Origin: Salticus scenicus
Taxonomy: Eukaryota > Arthropoda > Arachnida > Araneae > Salticidae
Direction of reading: 5' to 3'
NCBI GenBank assembly: GCA_963930645.1
Contig: OZ005662.1
Span: 101,044,436-101,108,435, forward strand
Length of the DNA stretch: 64,000 nt
Numbering within the stretch: the first letter of the stretch is position 1; each line of letters begins with the position of its first letter. The translations under genes were made by a program, and so were the position numbers. The notes under the pieces were generated by a model. It searched no databases and was not told the DNA's origin. It saw only the letters and a program-made list of their open reading frames with translations. Below are positions 56,267 through 64,000 of this stretch, piece by piece.

Positions 56267-57190
56267 TTATAGTAATACCATGTTTCCTCTTTCCGCTTTA
56301 CCGTTTGATTCACTATTATAAGGGACGGTTTTTTCATGTGATATACCAGAATTAATTAGATAATTATTCAATTTTTCATTTACAAACTCCAGGCCATTAT
56401 CTGACCTGAGCCTTTTGATTCTTTTACTAGTTAAATTTTCATATTTACTCTTAAAGTTACAGAATGTTTCATACCCATCACTTTTATTTTTTAAAAAATA
56501 AGTAAAGTACATGCCAGAAAAAACATCCACTATTATCATAAAATATTTAGCACCCCCTAACGATACGGGATTAATAGGCCCACACAAATCTATATGAATC
56601 AACTCTAGAATTTCGGAACTTAGTTCCATATTAACAGGTGGATGAGTTTTTCTAGTTACCTTACTTATATCACAAATTTCACAATTAAAATCACTTATGA
56701 TATTTATGTTTATATAATCTTTCATTTTAAGCATATAATTAGGATTTAAATGACATAATCTACTATGCCAGATTTCATAATCAATGTCATTCATTACAAC
56801 ATTACATTCTTTACTAGAAATTGGCTCCAAATTAATTTCAAGTTTGTTATTATTTCTATATGCTTTAGTAACTAACTTATTATTACTATCAAAAATTAAC
56901 ACAGAATTTTTAGTAGATTTAATATGACAACCCTTACCCATTAATGAGGTGACCGATAAAAGATTATATCTAAGATCAGAAACATAATACACATTTTCGA
57001 TAGTTAAATAAATAGGATTTTTACTTACGGTTTTGGCTTTGACGCTTCCGGTGCCATGGCACATAATTTTTGCATCCTTACCTGCTTGATGTATATCCTA
57101 ATTTTTAGGTTTTAATTTATCAAACCGCATTTGATCTTTTACCATGTGATCAGATGCCCCGGAATCTAAAATGAAAACATTATCACACAA
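56267..57190 (-). pseudogene. Copia protease and integrase core
   Basis: Protease active site DSGAS is visible in NVFILDSGASDHMV (about 57150-57185), followed by an in-frame TAG near 57104. From 57064 the frame is open and includes YNLLSVTSL; the zinc-binding HSRLCHLNP with CEICDIS (integrase N-terminal His/Cys domain, gag_pre-integrs); and the integrase catalytic core with Asp in IHIDLCGPI, Asp in RLRSDNGLEF and Glu in SNGKAERGN. It ends at a stop at 56267. All three catalytic acidic residues are present. The order protease-integrase before reverse transcriptase identifies Ty1/copia. Confidence 0.92.
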
Positions 57191-57324
57191 TGAATCAATA
57201 ATTGAAGCACTAAAAACAGAATTATTTTTTCTTCTTTCTTATCAAAGCGAGAATTATTTTTCCTATTTTTCTGTCTCTGTCTATAACTATAAGAGTTATT
57301 AAATGTTTTTTGAGAGTTATTCTT

Positions 57325-57987
57325 TTAAAAACAATCTTTGGCAAGATGGTTACTTTTTCTACAGATATAGCAAAGTTTCTTGCTCTTGTCCTTTTTTATG
57401 TAGAACGCTTCGGATTTATTTTTTTCACTACGCGGATTCGTATTTGCTTCTTCTTCTCTTAAAATTTCTAAAACCTCCTTCATCGTTTTCTCCCTTTGTG
57501 TTTTCAACACATTTCTGATTTTAATAAAGTGTCCTGTTAAACCTCTTACTCTGTAATATACCAATTCTCTGAGAGAAATTTCCAATCCTAAAGATTGACA
57601 TTTTGCAGCTATGCCTTTTGAACGTGCTATATAATAATTGACTGGTTCATTTTGTTTCATCAGTAAATTTTTTAGTTCGTTTCCGGCATCGATTCTTCTA
57701 TCCTCTAATTGGCCAGTAAATGTGTTCTTAATATTCACCCATAAGATTTTGGCATTTTCCTGGTTAGAAAATTGTAGTGCGTGTTCGTCGGATAGAGAAA
57801 GCTTCATGTACGCTACTGCATCGAAGTTTTTCAGATCCCATTCTTGAGATTCCGTTGCATTCAGACCTTTTGGTTTCACCGTTGTAATAACAGAATCGAG
57901 TCACTTGATTGATAGAGCTGTTTTTATCTTCATAGCCCATATGAAATAATTATTTCCGTTCAATTCTGGTATATTGATTCTATCCAT
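57325..57987 (-). pseudogene. Copia Gag
   Basis: Structural Gag that packages the element RNA. It starts at ATG 57987 (MDRINIPELNGNNYFIWAMK), meets a TGA after codon 28 (57901-57903), then continues in the same frame to a TAA at 57325. The N-terminus has the LNGxNYFxW pattern of Copia Gag (UBN2/DUF4219-like). The C-terminus has one CCHC zinc knuckle, CYICRKSNHLAKDC (C-x2-C-x4-H-x4-C). After the TAA the frame still reads through a basic, Asn/Gln-rich linker toward the protease, so the TAA may be a mutation rather than the original end of Gag. Non-functional because of the early TGA. Confidence 0.88.
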
Positions 57988-58043
57988 TCTTTTCTTTCGG
58001 AATAATAATTTAAAAAATTTTTGATTTTAAGAATTTCCTTCAT

Positions 58044-58062
58044 AACGACGGGCTTCTGCCAA
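58044..58062 (-). other. Candidate Copia primer-binding site
   Basis: Directly inside the 5' LTR the minus strand reads CTTGGCAGAAGCCCG; a TGG so close to the LTR suggests pairing with a tRNA 3' end. I could not match a specific tRNA. Confidence 0.4.
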
Positions 58063-58063
58063 G

Positions 58064-58387
58064 TGTTGTAATCAGAGGTCCAGGAAATCTGAAATACTTG
58101 AATATATAACAAAAGCATTTATTATGATGATGTTTTACATGATGAATTACGATAAACACACACATTCGAAAATAAGAAGAATTAAAAAATATTTAAGTGC
58201 ATATTAACTTTATACATCTTAGTTTTCTACCACACAGGTAACAGACACGAAGGCCAGCGCACTTAGCTACATTTCTCTTTCAACTGGCGCGCTCGCAGCC
58301 GGAGCAGTTGGAGAGCTCTCTCTCACGCGCATGCGCAATTAAAGGCGCATCTGTTTTATTAAAATGAATCGTTCGCTACTCCCAACA
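58064..58387 (-). repeat. Copia 5' LTR
   Basis: On the minus strand it begins TGTTGGGAGTAGCGAACG and ends TTACAACA. It contains GCGCATGCGCGTGAGAGAGA and CCGGCTGCGAGCGCGCC, a GC-rich promoter-like stretch. It is 324 bp and the partner of 53673-53993. Confidence 0.93.
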
Positions 58388-58590
58388 GTATGGCAGCAGG
58401 TGCTTTAAACAGATGATGCAGAAATTAACGTCATTATCAGATTGTGGATGTTCCTATTTTTAGCGCGCTTGGCCGGCTGTTTGACAGGTGGAGTTGTCTT
58501 ACTTTTTCCAGGCTTCTTCTGAAGGGACACAGATGCTGTTAGGAAGTCCATATTCTCGAGCAGTCAATTTTATGGATTTCTATCTGCTAA
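58388..58590 (-). pseudogene. Tigger-type transposase C-terminal tail, proximal part
   Basis: Minus-strand frames give ENMDFLTASVSLQKKPGKSK, a basic PAKRAKNRN stretch like a nuclear localisation signal, and then, after a frameshift, SDNDVNFCIICLKHLLP with the first zinc-finger Cys pair. It stops at the GTATG duplication where Copia inserted. Together with 53534-53672 it forms the end of a transposase. No catalytic Asp is preserved in the remaining sequence. Confidence 0.5.
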
Positions 58591-58834
58591 GCAATGACTA
58601 ATAAACAAATGACTTTAACCAGCGCATTACAACAAATTTCTTTTGAATCGGCTGACTTTTTCGGGATTCACATGGCTAAAAACGCCTAAAAATACATAAA
58701 AACACAAATAAATATGTTATGTTGAAATAAACGACCATATTTGACAAATTGTAAGTAAAACAAGTGCTTTAAATAAATAAATAATAAAAATAATAATAAA
58801 CAAGTGTGTCCACAAGCGGTTACATGAAGGCGCC

Positions 58835-58895
58835 CGGAACCGGGAATGGCAGCTATTTTTATAATGACAAAAAAAAAAAAAAAAAAAAAAAATTT
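58835..58895. repeat. SINE-like tail with long A run
   Basis: GGAACCGGGAATGGCAGCTA then TTTTTATAATGAC and about 23 A. It resembles the tail of the tRNA-like repeat at 41395-41650. Confidence 0.35.
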
Positions 58896-58962
58896 TTGGT
58901 CCACATTTTGGCTGAATTCGATATTGCATTACAAGATATAATAAATATACTGCATGAATAAA

Positions 58963-59111
58963 CACTGTAAAAAATATGTCCTATTTGCTGCCAGAAATTC
59001 TCTGTAATTTGAGAAAATACGTTCTGACAACGTAATTTTTTCGTAAATTACGCGTATTTTCTCAAATTACAGAGAATTTCTGGCAGCAAATAGGACATAT
59101 TTTTTACAGTG
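58963..59111. mobile_element. CACTG-ended MITE, best-preserved copy (149 bp)
   Basis: Perfect 59-bp inverted arms starting CACTGTAAAAAATATGTCC and continuing TATTTGCTGCCAGAAATTC around a roughly 30-bp centre. It is nested in the Tigger remnant. Flanks are AA and AT, not a clear TA pair. Confidence 0.9.
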
Positions 59112-59401
59112 ATATTACAATTACATTTTTGAATTAATTTACTTCGATTTATCGCATTCTGAAGATGTTAGTAAATTACTTTTGCGTTGCTATTTTTCAT
59201 ATTTTTTTTTTCCCCCCGATGCTTATATTTACTAAGAAAATGCGTCGATTCACTGCGGTGTTAGCACAAAAACTGCGTACTGTCAGAATACAAGTTTGAC
59301 AAATCTCAAATCCACCGTATTTGCTTTCTGTTAGAAGATATGGTGGGGTGCCCACATCCAGACAATGCCCATATCAGGCGACATTCCCCTAACTATGTCG
59401 A

Positions 59402-59560
59402 AATATGGGGATTAAAACCGAAAGATAATTTCCTTTAATTTTTAATAAATTTTTACGAAAAATCCAATGGACCATTAACATAGGAAATCTTTTATTTGGC
59501 CCTACGGACGGCCAGCGGCGTCATCACTTCGCTTGCGTATAGCAATCCATGTGTTTCTAA
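59402..59560 (-). repeat. Inverted partner of 41150-41312
   Basis: GGGGATTAAAACCGAAAGAT, AAATCCAATGGACCATTAAC and CACTTCGCTTGCGTATAG match the reverse complement of 41170-41310. Confidence 0.7.
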
Positions 59561-59689
59561 TATACGTATATATATGTATTTAATAAAGATGATCTATTAA
59601 GCATAGTAGAAGCCAAGCAACAGATACAAGATCACTGAAAATTTTCATATCCTCATTTTTTGTAAGTATCATTCTTCTTATCTTCATTC

Positions 59690-60080
59690 TCTTAACCATA
59701 GGGTCGAGAAAGTATTGTTTTAGGGTCAAATTTTCGAATGAGAGTTTTTGTTATATTTACATGCTCTGAGGTCCCCTGAATACGAAAATCATGTTTTTAG
59801 TGAATCGGTCTGTGTGTGTGTCTGTGTGTCTATTACCAGCATATCTCAAGAACAAATTGTAGCAGAAATTTCAAACTCGGTATTCTAAATGTGTATCATA
59901 TAGGGATGCTACAGTAAGCTTTTCGTTGAGATGAAGCAAATGGTTCGTGTACACGTACAGGGACATTCAAAAGTATTCAAATATATTACGTCTATGGGGG
60001 AAATTGCAGGTAAGTAGAGCTTAACATCTATAGACTGCACTAAACCAAATGAAACGAATATATATTTTTTGTAATAGAGA
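59690..60080 (+). repeat. Hairpin-start repeat, copy 1
   Basis: Starts TCTCTTAACCATAGGGTCGA with GAAAGTATTG, an imperfect hairpin. Contains GTATCATATAGGGATGCTAC, AAATGGTTCGTGTACA and AGACTGCACTAAACCAAATG. Relatives at 61011 and 61626. Confidence 0.75.
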
Positions 60081-60417
60081 TAGTCAACTGGGATTTTTTT
60101 TTTTTTTTTTTGTGTAAGTAGGAGCCTCGAAAGGAGTAAATTTTCATAATGGGTATCTTTCAAAACAGCTCGCCAGTACCTTTAAAACGAATGGTTGAAC
60201 CATCGATCTGCGATAATTAATTTTTTTTTTTTTTTCATTTTTAACAATATATATATATATTTTCTTTTCTGTAATATTGAGAATAAATTCAACTTTTTTT
60301 TGGATATTTAGTGTTATACTACTTCTCTAATATGGAAATCGTCTGTATTATCATAAAAGATAATTTTTTTAAACAATAATTTTAACAAATTATTTTTTAA
60401 AAACAGAATTATTTTTT

Positions 60418-60665
60418 AATAACCGAATTAAATTCTATATAAATGTAGGTGCATTAATAATGAAACAGGGGGTTGAGAGGAGCGGTAGCCCCCCCCCCCC
60501 TCACACAGAAATATTTATCATATAAAACTCTTCCGAAGCCTAATTTGAATTGTTTAACATAGGTTTACATAACAGTACTCGTTATCTTACCTCTTATCTC
60601 TAACCTGTATTTATAGTATCAAATTTCAGGGTAAGAGGAAGTCGTGTGAGTGACACACCAGATTA
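60418..60665 (+). repeat. Dispersed repeat with hairpin tail, copy 1
   Basis: TTCTATATAAATGTAG, TAACAGTACTCGTTATCTTA and the tail GTCGTGTGAGTGACACACCA recur at 63240-63476. The tail forms a GTGTG-AGTGA-CACAC-type hairpin. This and the 59690 block may be the two ends of one roughly 1-kb element. Confidence 0.7.
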
Positions 60666-60922
60666 TTTTTCAATATAAATTCATTTTACATTTAATAAAT
60701 TCTCATAAAATATACTTTACATATTTATTATATATATTTTATAAAATGTATTGTTTTAATTTGATGATTTGTTATAAAATAATTTTATTTTTATATTTTT
60801 ATTCTATTTATTAAATGTATATAATTTCTCAAAGTTAGTAGTAACAGCTTCTATTCACTGCAACTTTCACTGTCAGACTATTTCAAATAAGTTTTCAATA
60901 CAACGTTCATAAATTTTAAAAT

Positions 60923-60923
<1 letters not shown>

Positions 60924-60962
<39 letters not shown>
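60924..60962 (+). repeat. Poly-T run of 39
   Basis: Uninterrupted T homopolymer, the longest in the window. Confidence 0.95.
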
Positions 60963-60965
<3 letters not shown>

Positions 60966-61010
60966 TATATCATTTCATTTCTTATAAATTTTGGATTTCA
61001 GTTTATTTTT

Positions 61011-62170
61011 ACTTTCTCTTACCCATAAGGCAGAGAAAGTATTGTTTTTGGTTCACATTTTCGAAATTGAGTTTTTGTTATATTTACATGTTTTGATTTG
61101 AGGTAGCCGGAATCAAAAAATTATGTTTTTAGCGGTTAGTCTGTGTGTCGGTCTTTTATCAGCATATCTCAAAAACAATTTATAGCCGAAAGTTCAAACT
61201 TGGTATTCTAAATGCGTATCATACAGGGATGCTACTCTAAACTTTTCGTTGAGATCAAACAAATGGTTCGTGTACAGGGTCATCCAACAGAATTAAAATA
61301 CATTACGTCTATGGAAGAAATTGCAGGTAAGTAGAGTTTAATATCTATAGACTGCACTAAACCAAATGAAACGAATATATATTTTTTATATGCGTAGAAA
61401 CATGTTTCATATAGAATATGGTATAGAAATAATTCACTGTTTGTTTACAGGGCTACACAAAAGAACTAGATTATAATACAACAATACTTGTAAATTGATG
61501 GAAGTGTACTTTAGGTTGTGCCGAGTGTTATTAATATAAGAATATTTTTTTGTACACCATGAGATGTGTACATAACTTTCAGATGATATACAGGGCTGCC
61601 AATATTTAAGCCATAACGTTCTTTTTACTTTCTCTTACTCATTAGGTAGAGAAAGTATTGATTTTAGATCAGTTTTTCGAAAGTAAGTTTTTGTTACATT
61701 TACACTTTTAGCGGTTGGATTGTGTGTGTGTCTGTTATCAGCATATTACAATAACAAATGCTAGAAGAAAGTCCAAATTTGGTATTCTAAATGTGTATCA
61801 TATAGGGATGCTACAGTAAGCTTTTCGTTAAGATCAAGCAAATGGTTCGTGTACAGGGACACCCAAGAGAATTCAAGTACATTATGTCTATGGGGGAAAT
61901 TGCAGGTAAGTGGAGATTAACATCTATAGACTGCACTAAACCAAATTAAATGAATATATATGTTTTATATGTGTAAAAATGTCTCATGCAGAATATGGTA
62001 GGGAAATCATTCACTGTTCGTTTACAGGGCTACACAAAAGAAATTTATTATAGTGAGACAATAGTTGAAAATTATACTATAGGATTATATTTAGGTACAC
62101 CATGTGGTCTGAACATAATCATCAAAAGATATACAGAGCTGCAAATATTTAAGCAATAACATTCTTTTTT
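61011..62170 (+). repeat. 615-bp tandem pair of the hairpin-start repeat
   Basis: Units start ACTTTCTCTTACYCATWAGG at 61011 and 61626. Each carries GGTATTCTAAATGYGTATCA, TCACTGTTYGTTTACAGGGC and ends with CAGRGCTGCMAATATTTAAG. The second unit ends near 62165 without the terminal ACTTTCTC start of a third. Confidence 0.8.
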
Positions 62171-62239
62171 ATTGTTAGGGGAAGTGCTTTACTATGATAT
62201 TTTACCATGTCCAGAAAAGTTGCTCACGAATAGAAATGA

Positions 62240-62529
62240 ATTCCTCATAGACATATGGTAAATAATGTATGTTTTTAAGCTAAATATTCATCGATTGTTT
62301 TTTGCAAATTTACCCGTTTTTAGGCTTTCTGTTCACCGAAGTCAAGTTTTCTAACGTTTGATTTTTGTCTTTGTCTTTTAGAGTAACTTAAAAACGAATA
62401 ATTTCAGGAGATCCAAAGGTTTGATTTTGAAGTTAATATAAGTTTGTTGCTGGAAAAGTTTGAATAAGACGGATAACTTTCTAGCCATATGATAAATAAT
62501 GTATCTTTTTAAGCTAATATTCATAACTT

Positions 62530-62579
<50 letters not shown>

Positions 62580-63200
62580 AAGTTATGGATGGCGTTGTAA
62601 TAAGTTTTTTCAAAGATTCGTATTCTGGTTAGCTGTCTTGCTGGCGTTATTATGAAATACATGCTAACGTATTTGTAAATGTTTGATCATTTTCTGCCTT
62701 TCCCATATAAGTTTTTGTCTTTTCCATTTTATTTATTCATTTTATTTTATCCATCTTTTATTTAGCCATATTTGTGCTTTTTTATTAAACTGTCTGCCTA
62801 GGGGGAGAGTTCGATCAATAAAAGCATGCTTTAACCCCACACATATGTCTCAAGTCATATGGGGCATTTTTGATAGTTTAGTTCATTTATTTTAAGTTTT
62901 TGCTGTTAATTTTTCTTATGAATTGTTTCACATTAATTAATTTTCTCGTAAGTTTTTCTTTAGTTATTTTTGTTACTTATTTACAACTATCTTGACTGAA
63001 AACATATATTATATATATATATATATATATTCGCTTTGAGACTTCCTGAATACCGAAGTCAAGTTTTATAGTTTGATCTTTGACTGTGTCTGTTAGAGTA
63101 AATTGAAAACAAATAATTTCAGGCCATCCAAATGATGTATTTTTAAGTTAATATGTTTGTTACTAGAAAAGTTTGTTCAAGATTCATAAGTTTCAAGGAA
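62240..63200 (+). repeat. Diverged direct repeats
   Basis: GTAAATAATGTATGTTTTTA with AGCTAAATATTCAT at about 62258 recurs at about 62490. CCGAAGTCAAGTTTT, GTCTTTTAGAGTAACTTAAA-like and GAATAATTTCAGG at 62335-62410 recur at 63045-63125. No coding sequence. Confidence 0.6.
62522..62587. repeat. 66-bp perfect palindrome with (TA)n core
   Basis: CATAACTTGTTTATATA through an uninterrupted TA run to TATATAAACAAGTTATG; cruciform-capable. An open frame rich in Ile/Tyr across it is an artefact. Confidence 0.92.
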
Positions 63201-63239
63201 CGATGCGTGTGAAAATTAACTGAATAATTTTAAATAAAC

Positions 63240-63480
63240 TTTTGAACTTAATAACAGATTCGAATTCTATATAAATGTAGACACAATAATGAAACGGGGG
63301 GTTGAGGGGGCTTAGAATTATTTGTCAAATAAAGCTGTTCCGAAGACTAATTTGAATTATTTTAACATAGGTTTACATAACAGTACTCGTTATCTTAACC
63401 CTTAATATCCAATCTATACTTTAAGCGACAAATTTCAGGGTAAGATAAAGTCGTGTGAGTGATACACCAGATTATTTTTC
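63240..63480 (+). repeat. Dispersed repeat with hairpin tail, copy 2
   Basis: Partner of 60418-60665, ending GTCGTGTGAGTGATACACCA at about 63470. Confidence 0.7.
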
Positions 63481-64000
63481 TTCTGTTAAGTTTATTTCCT
63501 TTACGTTATAGGTTAATAGGGCGGACATAAAAACTGTTATTTCACAGCTTTATGCTTATAGATGTATGGTATTAAAAGATTCTTTTAAAAAATGGCAAAG
63601 AAAGTTAAAAAGGATTTTTTTTTTTTTTTTTTTTTTTAATTTTTAATTATTTGATTTAATTATTTATAAATTTTAGATATTTTATTTTTTTCCCCTGTTC
63701 AGTTTATTTCCTTTATGTTACAGGTAGATAAGTCGAGCATAAATATTTGTTATTTCCTAGTTTTATGCTTACAGATATTACAGAAATTTACCCATATTTG
63801 CATAGAATAATTCCATTTATGATTCTGATGAAGTATTGATAATTATACGCTTCCAACTTATTTAGATTTTTTTCCTCCGTAGATTTATACTTGCTACATA
63901 GTAGTATAATTTTGTATTTTGCATTAATTCTTGAAATAGGTTTGAAACAGTTTCCGTGTACTTATATATGTGTGTTTTTTTGTATAATTATTGACAATTT
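63481..64000. other. AT-rich end of window, no gene seen
   Basis: A short direct similarity (TTTATTTCCTTTAYGTTAYAG at about 63489 and 63702) and a poly-T run at 63617-63637; otherwise nothing recognisable. Confidence 0.4.

Larger units (their letters stand above)
53673..58387 (-). mobile_element. Ty1/copia LTR retrotransposon
   Basis: Complete structure on the minus strand: 5' LTR 58064-58387, gag, protease, integrase, reverse transcriptase and RNase H in Ty1/copia order (integrase before reverse transcriptase), polypurine tract, 3' LTR 53673-53993. Perfect GTATG duplication at 53668-53672 and 58388-58392. The coding region is broken by several stops and frameshifts. By eye the LTRs differ at around twenty sites, so the insertion is not recent. 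It landed in the zinc-finger tail of the Tigger remnant. Confidence 0.95.
53186..59399 (-). mobile_element. Second Tigger-type remnant, split by Copia
   Basis: Left terminus GAGGAATGTCTCCGG with GTTGTGGGCAC, right terminus complementary to GGGGAATGTCGCCTG with ATGGGCA. TA lies on both sides (53184-53185 and 59400-59401). GTGGGCAC-type subterminal motifs repeat near 53390 and 59350. The only coding remnant is the transposase C-terminal tail. The element proper is about 1.5 kb after removing the Copia element. The 5' and catalytic parts are deleted. Confidence 0.7.

Noticed and set aside
53673..58387. Endogenous retrovirus
   Set aside because: Integrase precedes reverse transcriptase, a single CCHC knuckle and RVT_2 motifs are present and no envelope gene is seen, so this is Ty1/copia.
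62378..62662. 94-codon frame with Ile/Tyr repeats
   Set aside because: Translation of the TA palindrome.

Overview
The window holds no recognisable host gene. It is a very AT-rich, intergenic, repeat-saturated stretch of a eukaryotic nuclear genome, most likely an arthropod. The mixture of Tc1-like, pogo/Tigger, hAT, P-element/THAP, piggyBac-type and Helitron DNA transposons, one Ty1/copia retrotransposon and many palindromic MITEs fits arthropod genomes, and the low-complexity tracts (T or A runs of 20-39, TA, TTA, CT arrays) fit a large poorly purged genome. I cannot name the species; chelicerate is only a guess. All protein-coding sequence is transposase or retroelement, and nearly all of it is broken.

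Layout. 1-14.7 kb: a 5'-truncated Tc1-like remnant (1.0-1.9 kb), a 67-bp tandem repeat (2.3 kb), a long degenerate repeat array (3.8-5.8 kb), a MITE (6.8 kb), a 147-bp satellite (7.0-7.9 kb), a 340-bp duplication (9.2-9.8 kb) and two short Helitrons (10.0 and 13.4 kb). 14.7-38.4 kb: two facing Tigger termini flanked by the same local motif suggest one Tigger element stretched to 23.7 kb by later insertions. It contains a 2.3-kb DDE transposon with 3-bp target duplications (15609-22710). That element was itself split by a hAT element (16620-21420), which carries two Helitrons. Further right in the same Tigger lie a 6.5-kb hAT element (26077-32573) with another hAT MITE inside, TTAA-flanked MITEs, a hAT MITE split by a TTA-flanked MITE (33788-34837), and a decayed P-element-like transposase with an oppositely oriented THAP domain (35.7-37.6 kb).

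38.4-53 kb: two copies of a TA-flanked palindromic MITE, a nearly perfect 1.1-kb foldback (41745-42872), an older second foldback (43.75-44.7 kb), GGCC-rich subterminal repeats bounded by ATCCCAGCAAAAC termini (44.9 and 50.8 kb), a TTAA-flanked MITE, Helitron ends, and a cluster of CACTG-ended MITEs including one inserted in another. 53.2-59.4 kb: a second Tigger remnant whose zinc-finger tail is interrupted by a 4.7-kb Ty1/copia element with both LTRs and a GTATG duplication. 59.7-64 kb: tandem and dispersed repeats with hairpin ends and a 66-bp TA cruciform.

The main biology is an insertion chronology: precise target-site duplications at several nesting levels allow the order of transposon activity to be read. 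Coordinates of element ends were read by eye; identities are estimates.
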